Part shown: positions 35,881-44,960 of the stretch, in pieces | How positions within the stretch are numbered: position 1 is the stretch's first letter | Layout of the letters: every line of letters begins with the position of its first letter | Made by a program: the position numbers and the translations under genes | The notes under the pieces: generated by a model | Told to the model about the DNA's origin: nothing | The model's input: the letters and a program-made list of their open reading frames with translations, nothing else | Databases searched by the model: none | Assembly (NCBI RefSeq): GCF_900102485.1 | Contig: NZ_FNBX01000011.1 | Coordinates: forward strand, 1 to 64,000 | DNA length: 64,000 nt | Direction of reading: 5' to 3' | Source of the DNA: Desulfovibrio legallii | Lineage (GTDB): Bacteria > Desulfobacterota > Desulfovibrionia > Desulfovibrionales > Desulfovibrionaceae

Positions 35881-36393
35881 CTACTTCCTCGGAGCTTCCA
35901 GCTTCTTGCCGCGCAGGGCCGAGACGTCGGCCGCGCTGCGCAGGGCACCCAGGCCCTGCATGGTGGCGCGAAGCACGTTGTGCGGGTTGTTGGTGCCGAT
36001 GGCTTTGGCCAGCACGTCGCGCACGCCCACGGCTTCCATCACCGCGCGCACAGCGCCGCCGGCGATGATGCCCGTGCCTTCGGAGGCGGGCTTGAGCATG
36101 ACGCGCCCGGCGCCGAAGCGGCCCAGCACCTCATAGGGCAGGGTGCCCTCCACCAGGGGGATCTGCACGCGGTTCTTGCGGGCGCGTTCCGTGGCTTTGC
36201 GCAGGGCCTCAGGCACTTCCTGGGCCTTGCCCAGACCGAAGCCCACGCCCCCCTTGCCGTCGCCCACCACCACCAGGGCGCTGAAGCTGAACCGGCGACC
36301 GCCCTTGACCACCTTGGCCACGCGGTTGAGGGAAACGATTTTTTCGATTTCGCCCAGTTCGTTCTGCTGGGTTTCGCTATTTTCCTGACGCAT
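35881..36393 (-). CDS. rpsE: 30S ribosomal protein S5
   Basis: The 170-residue S5 functions in decoding accuracy and mRNA unwinding. The double-stranded RNA-binding domain has [26 protein letters not shown], and the C-terminal domain has [25 protein letters not shown]. The start [10 protein letters not shown] is 1 nt after the rplR stop; the frame upstream belongs to rplR in another phase. Confidence 0.96.
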   Translation of the reverse strand: MRQENSETQQNELGEIEKIVSLNRVAKVVKGGRRFSFSALVVVGDGKGGVGFGLGKAQEVPEALRKATERARKNRVQIPLVEGTLPYEVLGRFGAGRVMLKPASEGTGIIAGGAVRAVMEAVGVRDVLAKAIGTNNPHNVLRATMQGLGALRSAADVSALRGKKLEAPRK

Positions 36394-36394
36394 A

Positions 36395-36754
36395 CTAGAA
36401 CTCCAGGCCGCCTTCGCGGGCGCCGTCGGCCACGGCCTTGATCCGGCCGTGATAAAGATACCCGTTGCGATCGAATACCACCTGACTGATATTCTTTTCC
36501 TTGGCCAGGCGGGCAATTTCCTTGCCCACACGTTGGGCGCCGCTCAGGTTGCAGTGCAGGCCCGGTTCCGCTTTGGCCAGCGTGAGGGTGGAGGCGGCCG
36601 CCAGGGTCGCGCCGTCCACGTCGTTCACGATCTGGGCGTAGATGTGCAGGTTGGACCGGAAGACCACCAGACGCGGCCGTGCGGCCGTGCCGTTGACCTT
36701 TTTGCGGATGCGAATCTTGCGGCGCTGCCGGGATGAGTTCTTGCTGTTGATCAT
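36395..36754 (-). CDS. rplR: 50S ribosomal protein L18
   Basis: The 119-residue L18 binds 5S rRNA. It has the basic N-terminal [21 protein letters not shown] followed by [16 protein letters not shown] and ends with the standard [19 protein letters not shown]. It lies between rplF and rpsE. Confidence 0.97.
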   Translation of the reverse strand: MINSKNSSRQRRKIRIRKKVNGTAARPRLVVFRSNLHIYAQIVNDVDGATLAAASTLTLAKAEPGLHCNLSGAQRVGKEIARLAKEKNISQVVFDRNGYLYHGRIKAVADGAREGGLEF

Positions 36755-36764
36755 GACGCGCTCC

Positions 36765-37304
36765 CTACTTCTTGCCGCCGGACTTGCCCACCTTGCGGCG
36801 GATGGTCTCGGTCACATACTTGATGCCCTTGCCCTTGTAGGGCTCAGGCTTGCGGATGCGACGGATCTTGGCGGCCATTTCGCCCACCAGCTCCTTATCA
36901 ATGCCGGAGAGGGTCAGCACCTGGCCTTCCACCGTCGCCTTGATGCCTTCGGGCAGATCCACCACCACAGGGTGGGAGTAGCCCACGGAAAGCTCGATGA
37001 GGTTGCCTTTCACCGCCACGCGGTAGCCCACGCCGATGACTTCCAACCCCTTGGAAAAACCCTTGGTCACGCCTTCAATGCAGTTGGCGAGCAGCGTGCG
37101 CCGCAGGCCGTGCTGGGCGCGGGTCTGCCGCTCGTCGTCCACCCGGGTAAGGGTAAGGTGGCCGTCGGCCAGTTCGTACTTGAGCAGGGGGCAGACAGGG
37201 GTGCACAACGTGCCCTTGGGGCCCTTCACTTCCACAACGTCCGTTCCGATCTTGACGTCAACGCCATTGGGAACGGGAATGGGCAGTCTACCTATTCTCG
37301 ACAT
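36765..37304 (-). CDS. rplF: 50S ribosomal protein L6
   Basis: The 179-residue L6 lies near the sarcin-ricin loop and factor-binding site. It begins [15 protein letters not shown] and ends with the signature [19 protein letters not shown]. Two homologous domains are evident. Its neighbours are rpsH and rplR. Confidence 0.97.
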   Translation of the reverse strand: MSRIGRLPIPVPNGVDVKIGTDVVEVKGPKGTLCTPVCPLLKYELADGHLTLTRVDDERQTRAQHGLRRTLLANCIEGVTKGFSKGLEVIGVGYRVAVKGNLIELSVGYSHPVVVDLPEGIKATVEGQVLTLSGIDKELVGEMAAKIRRIRKPEPYKGKGIKYVTETIRRKVGKSGGKK

Positions 37305-37314
37305 GGTGCACCGC

Positions 37315-37695
37315 CTACCAGATTTCGCACAAAAGTTCGCCGCCCACTTTCTTCTCTTGGGCGGTCATACCGTCCAGCACACCGCTGGACGTGGACAATA
37401 TGCAGATGCCGAGGCCGTTCTGCACCCTGGGGATCTGGTGCGCGCCCACATACACCCGGCGACCGGGCGTGCTCACGCGCTTGAGCCCGGTAATGACGGG
37501 CCGGCCCTTTTCGTAGCGCAGGGCGATGGTGATGTTCTTCTCGTCCAGGGCCACGTCTTCCACATAGCCTTCCTGCTTGAGGATGGCGGCCAGCGCTGCC
37601 TTCATTTTCGAGCGCGGCACTTGCACATCCTTATGCAGGGCCAGGTGCGCGTTGCGGATGCGGGTGAGCATGTCCGCAATAGGGTCTGTCAACAT
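37315..37695 (-). CDS. rpsH: 30S ribosomal protein S8
   Basis: The 126-residue S8 organises the central 16S domain and often represses the spc operon. It starts MLTDPIADMLTRIRNAH; the C-terminal ILSTSSGVLDGMTAQEKKVGGELLCEIW is diagnostic. Codons upstream in the same frame are a GC-rich spacer of 109 nt to rpsN. Confidence 0.97.
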   Translation of the reverse strand: MLTDPIADMLTRIRNAHLALHKDVQVPRSKMKAALAAILKQEGYVEDVALDEKNITIALRYEKGRPVITGLKRVSTPGRRVYVGAHQIPRVQNGLGICILSTSSGVLDGMTAQEKKVGGELLCEIW

Positions 37696-37804
37696 GAAAT
37701 GCTCCTGAGAGGTTGGGGGCGGGGTTGACGGCCCCATGCCGCCACTTCCCGCGGGCGCGCGCAGCGCGCCCCGGACCGCCGTGCGGCGGTCCTGAAAAAC
37801 CGTG

Positions 37805-37990
37805 CTACCAGCTGGACTTGCGCACGCCCGGCAGATCGCCCTTGAGGGCAAGATTGCGGAAGCAGATACGGCAGACGCCGAACTGGCGCAGGAAGGCGCG
37901 CGACCGACCGCAGAGCGGGCAGCGGTTGTAGGCGCGGGCGCTGAACTTGGGCTTGCGCTTGGCCTTTACTTCCAAAGAAGTACGGGACAT
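37805..37990 (-). CDS. rpsN: 30S ribosomal protein S14, zinc type
   Basis: The 61-residue S14 is the short zinc-binding form. [10 protein letters not shown] and [11 protein letters not shown] supply two CxxC pairs about 12 residues apart. It sits between rplE and rpsH. Confidence 0.97.
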   Translation of the reverse strand: MSRTSLEVKAKRKPKFSARAYNRCPLCGRSRAFLRQFGVCRICFRNLALKGDLPGVRKSSW

Positions 37991-38000
37991 GGCTTGACTC

Positions 38001-38540
38001 CTACTTGCGGAACGGCATGCCCAGCTGGTCCAGAAGGAACTTGCCCTCCTTGTCCGTGGCCGCCGTGGTGACGATGGTGATGTTCATGCCCTTGGGGTTT
38101 TCCACGCGGTCCACCTCAAGCTCGGGGAAAATGGTGTGCTCTTTGATGCCCAGGGTGAAGTTGCCGCGCCCGTCAAAGCCACGGTCGGGAATGCCGCGGA
38201 AGTCGCGCACGCGGGGCAGAGCGAAGTTCATGAGCTTGTCCAGAAAGTCCCACATGCGGTCCTTGCGCAGGGTCACGCGCGCGCCGATGGGCATCCCTTC
38301 GCGCAGCTTGAAGGCGGCGATGGACTTTTTGGCGCGGGTCACCACAGCCTTCTGGCCGGCAATGGCGGTAAGCTCCGCCACGGCCTCTTCCATGAGCTTG
38401 TTGTTCTGGCTGGCCGCGCCCAGGCCGATGTTCAGAGAGACTTTTTCAATCCCGGGCAGTTGCATGGACGAGGAGTAGCTGAACTCCTTTTGCAGTACCG
38501 GAACCACCTTCTCTCTATATATCTTTTCAAGGCGTGTCAT
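38001..38540 (-). CDS. rplE: 50S ribosomal protein L5
   Basis: The 179-residue L5 binds 5S rRNA and contacts the P-site tRNA. It begins [18 protein letters not shown] and shows [14 protein letters not shown] and the [17 protein letters not shown] motif. It lies between rplX and rpsN. Confidence 0.97.
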   Translation of the reverse strand: MTRLEKIYREKVVPVLQKEFSYSSSMQLPGIEKVSLNIGLGAASQNNKLMEEAVAELTAIAGQKAVVTRAKKSIAAFKLREGMPIGARVTLRKDRMWDFLDKLMNFALPRVRDFRGIPDRGFDGRGNFTLGIKEHTIFPELEVDRVENPKGMNITIVTTAATDKEGKFLLDQLGMPFRK

Positions 38541-38549
38541 CGTTTCACC

Positions 38550-38882
38550 TTATTCCATGACTTCGTTGCACTTTTTGCAAAAGCGCACTTTCTTTTCCTT
38601 GCCCTCGGACTCAATGGTCCGATAGCCCACGCGCGTGGCCTTGCCGCAGGCGGAGCACACAACCATGACGTTGGAGACATGGATGGGCATCTCTTTCTCC
38701 ACGATGCCGCCGGGCTGCTGGGCATAAGGATTGGGACGCATGTGGCGCTTGACCAGATTGGCCTTTTCCACCACCACTTTGTCCTTCTTGCGCAGGATCT
38801 TGAGCACCTTGCCGATCTTGCCCGCGTCCTTGCCGGCGATTACCATCACCTTGTCGTCCTTGCGGATGCGATACGTTTTCAT
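38550..38882 (-). CDS. rplX: 50S ribosomal protein L24
   Basis: The 110-residue L24 initiates 50S assembly. The KOW motif is [20 protein letters not shown]. The C-terminal half contains two cysteine pairs, CSACGKAT and FCKKC, consistent with a zinc ribbon. It follows rplN. Confidence 0.96.
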   Translation of the reverse strand: MKTYRIRKDDKVMVIAGKDAGKIGKVLKILRKKDKVVVEKANLVKRHMRPNPYAQQPGGIVEKEMPIHVSNVMVVCSACGKATRVGYRTIESEGKEKKVRFCKKCNEVME

Positions 38883-38891
38883 GACGGTCTC

Positions 38892-39260
38892 CTACAGCAC
38901 TTCCGGGGCCAGCGAAATAATCTTCATAAAGTTCTGGGCGCGCAGCTCACGGGCCACGGGTCCGAAAATACGGGTGCCCACGGGTTCGCCCTGGCTGGAC
39001 AAAAGCACGGCGGCATTGCCGTCAAACTTGATGTAGCTGCCGTCGGCCCGGCGCACTTCCTTGGCCGTGCGCACGATGACGGCCTTCATCACGTCGCCCT
39101 TCTTCACTTTGCTGTGGGGCATGGCTTCCTTGACGGAAACCATGATGACGTCGCCCACCGAGGCGTAGCGGCGGTGCGAACCGCCCAGCACCTTGATGCA
39201 GGCGACCTTTTTGGCGCCGGAATTGTCGGCGACCTGAAGCGTGGACTCAACCTGAATCAT
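38892..39260 (-). CDS. rplN: 50S ribosomal protein L14
   Basis: The 122-residue L14 forms an intersubunit bridge and is the target of the silencing factor RsfS in many bacteria. It begins [18 protein letters not shown] and has the [29 protein letters not shown] signature. Confidence 0.97.
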   Translation of the reverse strand: MIQVESTLQVADNSGAKKVACIKVLGGSHRRYASVGDVIMVSVKEAMPHSKVKKGDVMKAVIVRTAKEVRRADGSYIKFDGNAAVLLSSQGEPVGTRIFGPVARELRAQNFMKIISLAPEVL

Positions 39261-39269
39261 GGCGCTACC

Positions 39270-39533
39270 CTACACGGCTTTTTCAATGACGGAGACCAGA
39301 TGCCAGCGCTTATTGCGCGACAGGGGACGGTACTCCACAATCTTGACTTTGTCGCCCATACCGCATTCGTTCATGGGATCATGAGCCGTGAACTTTTTGC
39401 GGCGCCTCACATACTTTTTGAGCAGCGGGTGCTTGACCAGGGTTTCGACGCGCACAACAATGGTCTTGTCGTTTTTGTCGCTCACCACGATGCCGGTCAG
39501 CGTTCTGCCCTTGCGATCTTCCAGAGTGTGCAT
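39270..39533 (-). CDS. rpsQ: 30S ribosomal protein S17
   Basis: The 87-residue S17 has the OB-fold segment [21 protein letters not shown] and the [21 protein letters not shown] signature. The start MHTLEDRKG lies 1 nt after the rpmC stop; an upstream in-frame ATG would run inside rpmC. Confidence 0.96.
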   Translation of the reverse strand: MHTLEDRKGRTLTGIVVSDKNDKTIVVRVETLVKHPLLKKYVRRRKKFTAHDPMNECGMGDKVKIVEYRPLSRNKRWHLVSVIEKAV

Positions 39534-39534
39534 C

Positions 39535-39762
39535 TTACGCCCTCTGTTCCTTTTCGTTGAGAATGGTCTCCATACGCGCCACCTGGCGACGCATGACCTT
39601 GAGCTCGGAAGTTTTCTCAAGCTGGGCCATGGCGTGCTTGAAGCGGGCGTGCATCATTTCCTGGCGCTGTTCAGCCAGCTTGCCGCGCAGTTCTTCGGCG
39701 CTCATGGCGCGCAGGGCGGCAACGTCGGGCCTGGCGGCGTCGGTCTTCTTTTTGGCAGCCAT
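39535..39762 (-). CDS. rpmC: 50S ribosomal protein L29
   Basis: The 75-residue helical L29 lies at the tunnel exit. It has [25 protein letters not shown] and the [16 protein letters not shown] ending. The N terminus has a Lys/Ala extension ([11 protein letters not shown]). It sits between rplP and rpsQ. Confidence 0.95.
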   Translation of the reverse strand: MAAKKKTDAARPDVAALRAMSAEELRGKLAEQRQEMMHARFKHAMAQLEKTSELKVMRRQVARMETILNEKEQRA

Positions 39763-39763
39763 C

Positions 39764-40177
39764 TTACAGGCCCTCCCTCAGCACGATAACGGTCTTCACA
39801 GGCAGCTTGTGCGCGGCGCGGGTGAGCGCCTCGCGGGCCAGGTCCAGGCTCACGCCGCGGATCTCATAGAGCACGCGGCCGGGCTTGACCGGCGCGCACC
39901 AGCCCACGGGAGCGCCCTTGCCGGAACCCTGACGGGTTTCCAGAGGCTTGGCCGTCACGGGGCGATCGGGGAAGATGCGGATCCAGACCTTGCCGCCGCG
40001 CTTGATGTGCCGCATCATGGCGATACGCGCGGCTTCAATCTGCTGGCTGGAAAGGTGCCCGTGCTGCACCGCCTTGAGGCCGATGTCGCCGAAGGCAATG
40101 GTGGCGCCGCGGGAGGCCAGGCCGCGCAGGCGGCCTTTCTGCCACTTGCGGTATTTAACTTTTTTGGGCGCAAGCAT
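39764..40177 (-). CDS. rplP: 50S ribosomal protein L16
   Basis: The 137-residue L16 contacts the A-site tRNA elbow. It starts [19 protein letters not shown] and includes [18 protein letters not shown] and the [22 protein letters not shown] signature. It is one nucleotide from rpmC. Confidence 0.97.
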   Translation of the reverse strand: MLAPKKVKYRKWQKGRLRGLASRGATIAFGDIGLKAVQHGHLSSQQIEAARIAMMRHIKRGGKVWIRIFPDRPVTAKPLETRQGSGKGAPVGWCAPVKPGRVLYEIRGVSLDLAREALTRAAHKLPVKTVIVLREGL

Positions 40178-40179
40178 TA

Positions 40180-40818
40180 CTATTCAACCTCTTTGTCAAG
40201 GATTTCACCCTTATAGATCCACACCTTGACGCCAATGATGCCGTAGGTGGTGCGCGCTTCGGCAAAGCCGTAGTCAATATCGGCGCGCAGGGTCTGCAAG
40301 GGCACGCGGCCGTCGCGGTACCATTCGGTGCGGGCGATTTCCGCGCCGGCAAGGCGTCCGGCGCAGGTCACCTTGATGCCTTCGCCGCCAAACTTGCGGG
40401 CCATGGAAACCGTGCGTTTCATGGCGCGGCGGAAGGCCACGCGGCGCTCCAGCTGCTGGGCGATGTTTTCGGCCACCAGCTGGGCGTCCACTTCGGGACG
40501 ACGGATTTCATTCACTTCCAGCGAAAACTCGCGGCCGAATTTCTGCCGCAGGTCGGCGCGCAGCTTTTCAATTTCCACACCCTTGCGCCCGATGACAATG
40601 CCGGGGCGAGCCGTGGACAGGATGAGCCGTACCTTGCCGCCGGCGCGCTCGATCTCAATCTTGGAAAGCCCTGCATGGTACAGGAGCTTCTTGACGAACG
40701 CGCGGATTTTGCTGTCCTCGTAGACAAAGGCAGGGTATTCCTTCTTGCTGAACCAGCGGGACTGCCAGTTTTTGTTGTACCCAAGCCGGAACCCGAACGG
40801 ATGTACTTTCTGACCCAT
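40180..40818 (-). CDS. rpsC: 30S ribosomal protein S3
   Basis: The 212-residue S3 lines the mRNA entry tunnel. It begins [20 protein letters not shown]. The type-II KH domain has [19 protein letters not shown], and the C-terminal domain has [31 protein letters not shown]. It lies between rplV and rplP. Confidence 0.97.
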   Translation of the reverse strand: MGQKVHPFGFRLGYNKNWQSRWFSKKEYPAFVYEDSKIRAFVKKLLYHAGLSKIEIERAGGKVRLILSTARPGIVIGRKGVEIEKLRADLRQKFGREFSLEVNEIRRPEVDAQLVAENIAQQLERRVAFRRAMKRTVSMARKFGGEGIKVTCAGRLAGAEIARTEWYRDGRVPLQTLRADIDYGFAEARTTYGIIGVKVWIYKGEILDKEVE

Positions 40819-40821
40819 AGC

Positions 40822-41160
40822 CTATTCCTGCCCTTCTGCGAGTATGACGGTGATGTGGCTCGTGCGCTTGCGGATCTTGGTGGCCCGGCCCTGGGCACGG
40901 GGCATGAAGCGCTTCCAGGAGGGGCCCTCGTTGACGACGATTTCCTTCACCACCATGGCGTCCACATCCACGCCGCCCAGCTGCGAGGCATTGGCGAGCG
41001 CGCTTTTAACCACGCCGTAGAGCACGCCGGCGGGCTTGTTGGGCGTAAAGCGGAGGAGGTTCATGGCCTCTTCCACCCCCAGGCCCTGCACGTTGCGGGC
41101 CACCAGGCGGGTCTTGCGCGGCGAGACGCGCTGGAACTTGGCGATTGCTTTGGATTCCAT
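40822..41160 (-). CDS. rplV: 50S ribosomal protein L22
   Basis: The 112-residue L22 extends a loop into the peptide exit tunnel. It has RVSPRKTRLVARNVQGL, the macrolide-relevant loop RFMPRAQGRATKIRKRTSH and the ending ITVILAEG. It precedes rpsC. Confidence 0.97.
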   Translation of the reverse strand: MESKAIAKFQRVSPRKTRLVARNVQGLGVEEAMNLLRFTPNKPAGVLYGVVKSALANASQLGGVDVDAMVVKEIVVNEGPSWKRFMPRAQGRATKIRKRTSHITVILAEGQE

Positions 41161-41169
41161 ATCCCTACC

Positions 41170-41454
41170 CTACTTCTTGGCGGCCTTGGCCTTTTTATCG
41201 GCGGCGTGCCCATGAAAGGTGCGGGTGGGCGAAAACTCGCCCAGTTTGTGGCCCACCATGTTTTCGGTGACAAACACCGGCACGAACTTCTTGCCATTAT
41301 GCACCGCGAAGGTCAGCCCCACCATTTCGGGCAGGATGGTCGAGCGGCGCGACCAGGTCTTGAGCACGCGGCGGTCACTGTTGGCCACGGCGCTGTCGAC
41401 CTTCTTCATCAGATGGCCGTCCACAAACGGCCCTTTTTTCAGCGATCTCGGCAT
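41170..41454 (-). CDS. rpsS: 30S ribosomal protein S19
   Basis: The 94-residue S19 is in the 30S head. It begins [19 protein letters not shown] and contains [42 protein letters not shown], the family hallmark. The tail is Lys/Ala-rich. It lies between rplB and rplV. Confidence 0.97.
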   Translation of the reverse strand: MPRSLKKGPFVDGHLMKKVDSAVANSDRRVLKTWSRRSTILPEMVGLTFAVHNGKKFVPVFVTENMVGHKLGEFSPTRTFHGHAADKKAKAAKK

Positions 41455-41463
41455 GAGCTACTC

Positions 41464-42312
41464 CTACTTCTGGCCGCGGCGTTTGATGATCAGCCGGGAA
41501 GAAGGCTTCTTCCTGTCACGGGTCTTGTAGCCCTTGGCGGGCATGCCCCAAGGCGACACGGGGTGCCGGCCGCCGGAGCTGCGGCCTTCGCCGCCGCCCA
41601 AGGGGTGGTCGATGGGGTTCATGGCCACGCCGCGCACCTGGGGGCGACGGCCCAGCCAGCGGTTGCGGCCGGCCTTGCCCAAAGAGATGGTTTCGTGGTG
41701 CAGGTTGCCCACCTGGCCCACCGTGGCCACGCACATGGCCAGGACCTTGCGCACTTCGCCCGAGGGCAGGCGCAGCAGGGCGTATTTGCCCTCCTTGGCC
41801 ACCAGCTGGGCATAGGCCCCGGCGGCGCGGCAGATCTGCCCGCCCTTGCCGGGGTAGAGCTCCACGTTGTGGAGCACCGTGCCCACGGGAATGCGCAGCA
41901 TGGGCAGCGCGTTGCCGGGCTTGATGTCGGCCGTTTCGCCGCTGCGTTCATTAACGCCGGCCATGACCGTATCGCCCTGCTTCAGGCCCACGGGCGCGAG
42001 GATATAGCGCTTTTCGCCGTCCGCGTAGTGCAGAAGGGCGATGCGGGCCGTGCGGTTGGGGTCATATTCAATGTGGGCCACAGTGGCCGGAACGCCGGTT
42101 TTATCGCGCTTAAAGTCAATGATGCGGTACAGCCGCTTGACCCCGCCGCCGCGACGGCGGCTGGTGACGCGCCCCAGATTGTTGCGACCGGCCTTTTTGG
42201 TCAGGCCCTCGGTGAGGGACTTTTCGGGCCGCGTCCGGGTGATTTCCTCAAAATCGGAAACCGTCTGGAAACGACGTCCCGCGGAGGTCGGCTTCAGCTT
42301 GCGGACAGCCAT
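41464..42312 (-). CDS. rplB: 50S ribosomal protein L2
   Basis: The 282-residue L2 lies near the peptidyl-transferase centre. It contains [21 protein letters not shown], the [20 protein letters not shown] histidine-containing loop and the [19 protein letters not shown] end. It lies between rplW and rpsS. Confidence 0.97.
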   Translation of the reverse strand: MAVRKLKPTSAGRRFQTVSDFEEITRTRPEKSLTEGLTKKAGRNNLGRVTSRRRGGGVKRLYRIIDFKRDKTGVPATVAHIEYDPNRTARIALLHYADGEKRYILAPVGLKQGDTVMAGVNERSGETADIKPGNALPMLRIPVGTVLHNVELYPGKGGQICRAAGAYAQLVAKEGKYALLRLPSGEVRKVLAMCVATVGQVGNLHHETISLGKAGRNRWLGRRPQVRGVAMNPIDHPLGGGEGRSSGGRHPVSPWGMPAKGYKTRDRKKPSSRLIIKRRGQK

Positions 42313-42314
42313 GA

Positions 42315-42605
42315 TTACACTCCCTCAAAGAACTCGATTTTGTCGCCCTGGCGCAGCGTCACATACGCTTTCTTGAAGCCGGGCTTGCGGCCCACCACGC
42401 GGCCCTGACGCTCCCTGTTCCGGGGGGCGTGGCGCACCACGTTGACCGCTTCCACCTTAACGTCAAAGGCCTGCTCGACGGCCTTTTTGATTTCCATCTT
42501 GTTGGCCCCGGTGTGGACCAGGAAGGCCACCTGCCGCGCTTCGTCCTTGACCAGGGTGGTCTTTTCCGTCAGCAGGGGCTTGAGCAGAACAGAAGTGCTT
42601 TCCAT
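42315..42605 (-). CDS. rplW: 50S ribosomal protein L23
   Basis: The 96-residue L23 is the docking site for SRP and trigger factor at the tunnel exit. It starts [17 protein letters not shown] and has [28 protein letters not shown]. The ATG lies 2 nt after the rplD stop; an in-frame extension upstream is rplD read out of phase. Confidence 0.96.
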   Translation of the reverse strand: MESTSVLLKPLLTEKTTLVKDEARQVAFLVHTGANKMEIKKAVEQAFDVKVEAVNVVRHAPRNRERQGRVVGRKPGFKKAYVTLRQGDKIEFFEGV

Positions 42606-42607
42606 GA

Positions 42608-43240
42608 TTAAGCCCCCTTCCTGGCGAAGCGCGCCGCAACGGTTTCCAGGGCGCCTTCCAGCAGCACCAGCTGCTTGTGCCGAAGAATCTCCAGCACGCT
42701 GAGGTTGTCCGCCGTGGTCAGCGTCAGGCCCGGAATGTTGCGGGCCGAGCGGCACAGGGTTTCATCCGCGCCGGGCGCGACGATAAGGGCCTTGGTAAGG
42801 CCCAGAGCGGCGGCCACTTTGGCGAAATGCTTGGTCTTGGCTTCGGGCAGGGCGATCTCTTTGACCACCAGCAGGCTGTCCTCGGCAAGACGGCTCGAAA
42901 GGGCCATCTTGAGGGCCAAGGTCCGCACCTTGCTGTTGACCTTGAAGCTGTAGTCGCGCGGGCTGGGGCCGAAGATGACGGCGCCGCCCCGCCACACGGG
43001 GGAGCGGTTGGAGCCCGCCCGGGCGCGGCCGGTGCCCTTCTGCTTCCAGGGCTTGACGCCGCCGCCGGAAACCAGGGCGCGGGTTTTGACCATGTGGGTG
43101 CCGGCGCGCTTGGCGGCCATCTGGGCACGCACCACAAGGTGGAGGATTTCCGGACGGACCTCCACTTCAAACACGTCGGAAGCCAGCGTCACTTCACCGC
43201 TTTCCTGTTTGTTTTGATCGTAAACTTTCACGGTAGCCAT
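42608..43240 (-). CDS. rplD: 50S ribosomal protein L4
   Basis: The 210-residue L4 lines the exit tunnel and in some bacteria represses its own S10 operon. The tunnel loop region has RALVSGGGVKPWKQKGTGRARAGSNRSPVWRGGAVIFGP. It lies between rplC and rplW. Whether it binds the long leader ahead of rpsJ is unknown. Confidence 0.97.
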   Translation of the reverse strand: MATVKVYDQNKQESGEVTLASDVFEVEVRPEILHLVVRAQMAAKRAGTHMVKTRALVSGGGVKPWKQKGTGRARAGSNRSPVWRGGAVIFGPSPRDYSFKVNSKVRTLALKMALSSRLAEDSLLVVKEIALPEAKTKHFAKVAAALGLTKALIVAPGADETLCRSARNIPGLTLTTADNLSVLEILRHKQLVLLEGALETVAARFARKGA

Positions 43241-43251
43241 CGCTGCTTCCC

Positions 43252-43881
43252 CTACTGCTTGCGGATCAGCACCAGCCCGTTTTTGGGGCCGGGCACAGAG
43301 CCTTTGACCAGGATGACGTTATCCTCAGGACGCACGTCAACGATGGTCAGGCCCAGTTCCGTCACGGTTTCATTGCCCCAATGGCCGGCCATTTTCCGGC
43401 CCTTGAAGACGTGGCCGGGAAAAGTGTTGTTGCCTACGGAGCCGTTGTTGCGGTGCACCTTTTCGCAGCCGTGGGTGTCCTTGGAGCCGGCGAAGTTCCA
43501 GCGGCGCATGCGGCCCTGGTAGCCTTTGCCCACGCTGGTGCCGGTCACCTTAACCTTGTCGCCGGCGGCGAACATGGCCACGGTGAATTCCTGCCCCAGC
43601 TCCTGCTCCGGCGCGCCTTCCAGACGGATCTCGCGCAGGTGGCGGAAAAGCCCCTTGCCCGCTTTGGCCAGATGGCCGCGCAGGGGCTTAGTGGTGTGCT
43701 TTTCCTTGGCGGCGGTCAGCGCAATCTGTACGGCGTTGTAGCCGTCCGTCGCCAGGGTTTTGACCTGCGTGACGGGGCACGGCCCGGCCTCGATCACCGT
43801 GACGGGCACGGCGGCGCCGGCGCCGTCAAAGATGCGGGTCATACCGAGTTTACGACCCAAAATTCCCATTTTCTCAGCCAT
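43252..43881 (-). CDS. rplC: 50S ribosomal protein L3
   Basis: The 209-residue L3 starts [16 protein letters not shown] after a short Met-Ala-Glu, and has the [40 protein letters not shown] loop that reaches the peptidyl-transferase centre. It lies between rpsJ and rplD. Confidence 0.97.
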   Translation of the reverse strand: MAEKMGILGRKLGMTRIFDGAGAAVPVTVIEAGPCPVTQVKTLATDGYNAVQIALTAAKEKHTTKPLRGHLAKAGKGLFRHLREIRLEGAPEQELGQEFTVAMFAAGDKVKVTGTSVGKGYQGRMRRWNFAGSKDTHGCEKVHRNNGSVGNNTFPGHVFKGRKMAGHWGNETVTELGLTIVDVRPEDNVILVKGSVPGPKNGLVLIRKQ

Positions 43882-43893
43882 GACTGCCTCTCG

Positions 43894-44211
43894 CTAGAGC
43901 TTGATTTCCACGTCCACACCGGCGGGCAAAGAAAGCTTGCCCAGCGCGTCGACGGTCTGCTGCGTGGGTTCCAGAATGTCCATGAGCCGCTTGTGGATGC
44001 GCATCTCAAACTGCTCGCGCGACTTTTTGTCCACGTGCACGGAGCGCTGGACGGTGTACTTGTGAATGTTGGTGGGCAGGGGGATGGGTCCCGCCACACC
44101 GGCACCGGTATTGCGCGCCGTATCCACGATTTCCGCAACGGCCTTGTCCAGGATGCGGTAATCGTAGGCTTTGAGCTTGATCCGAATGCGATCGCTGCTA
44201 ACTGTCGTCAT
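43894..44211 (-). CDS. rpsJ: 30S ribosomal protein S10 (NusE)
   Basis: The 105-residue S10 is in the 30S head and, as NusE, pairs with NusB (encoded at 20.4 kb) in antitermination. [24 protein letters not shown] and [29 protein letters not shown] are diagnostic. It is the first gene of the minus-strand ribosomal operon. The region upstream is an unusually long spacer, and no fusA, tuf or rpsG gene lies next to it. Confidence 0.97.
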   Translation of the reverse strand: MTTVSSDRIRIKLKAYDYRILDKAVAEIVDTARNTGAGVAGPIPLPTNIHKYTVQRSVHVDKKSREQFEMRIHKRLMDILEPTQQTVDALGKLSLPAGVDVEIKL

Positions 44212-44743
44212 TGTGCCTACTCCGTTTGCAAAAACATCCCACGCGGCCCCAGGGCGGCAACGCGGGCTCCTTCACAGCATACACGGGCCATGAAGCGTGG
44301 CCCAGAAGGCCGGCCTCACCCTCAAGGGACGATAACGGAGCAACGTAAGGGGCTGCGCTGTTGCGCGCATCACGCCTGAACGATCAGGAAATTCGGAAGA
44401 TGTGGACGCCCGGACGCGCCCTTGTGCATCATCCGCGTGATGCTCCCCGGCGTCGCCCAGGCCAGGCCACCGCAGAAAAGCAGTGGCGCGGCGGTCCCGC
44501 AGGGTCACCAAATGGGGTTCTCCCCCAACCTTACAGCCCCGGGTCACGCGCCGCCTTGCGAGGCTGCGGTGGGGTCCGTCCTTGGGCTGGAACGGCTCGA
44601 CATTGTTCGGCATTTGGCAACGCCTGCACATGTCAAAACCCGTGACGCGCGGCACGCCGCCGCCAAGGGCACATCAGGACGGGCTCAACCCGCCCTTCCC
44701 TGCCGTCCAGGGAATGCCGCCACAGCTTGCAGCGGCAACGACT

Positions 44744-44772
44744 GGATTAGCCCAGTACTCCCCCGGCGTCAA
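44744..44772 (-). promoter_or_regulatory. Candidate promoter of the S10 ribosomal operon
   Basis: Reading the minus strand, TTGACG (44772-44767) and TAATCC (44749-44744) are 17 nt apart, and an A-rich tract resembling an UP element lies upstream of the -35 box. The -10 box is weak. Transcription would start near 44737. Confidence 0.4.
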
Positions 44773-44862
44773 GTTTTTTCCCCATTTTCCTGCCAACCTT
44801 TTTATTTCCGTTGCCTGCCGCCCCGTTGCGTCTCGTACTTTGCTTCACAATACAAGGGGTTA

Positions 44863-44890
44863 TTGACACAGACCCTCGATGCTGTATATC
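44863..44890 (+). promoter_or_regulatory. Promoter for the TPR/receiver-like gene
   Basis: A perfect TTGACA (44863-44868) is followed after 16 nt by TATATC (44885-44890), in an AT-rich stretch that stands out from the surrounding GC-rich DNA. Transcription would start near 44897, about 64 nt before the ATG. Confidence 0.65.
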
Positions 44891-44960
44891 CTAATTAAAT
44901 TAATACAAATTGGCATTTGCTCACCCTACCCAACCGCCGCCCCCGGCCGGGAGGACTCTT

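Larger units (their letters stand above)
44212..44960. other. rpsJ leader and divergent promoter region
   Basis: This 749-nt gap separates rpsJ (minus) from the TPR gene (plus). Its right 210 nt are AT-rich and hold a good plus-strand promoter and a weaker minus-strand one. If the latter is used, rpsJ has a leader of about 520 nt. A 127-codon minus-strand frame (44272-44655) inside it has a GTG start, no Shine-Dalgarno and no recognisable similarity, so I do not call it a gene. No tRNA is visible. Confidence 0.7.

Noticed and set aside
44272..44655. 127-codon minus-strand frame in the rpsJ leader
   Set aside because: Its start is GTG without a Shine-Dalgarno, and the Arg/Pro-rich product matches nothing I know. 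Treated as part of a leader region.
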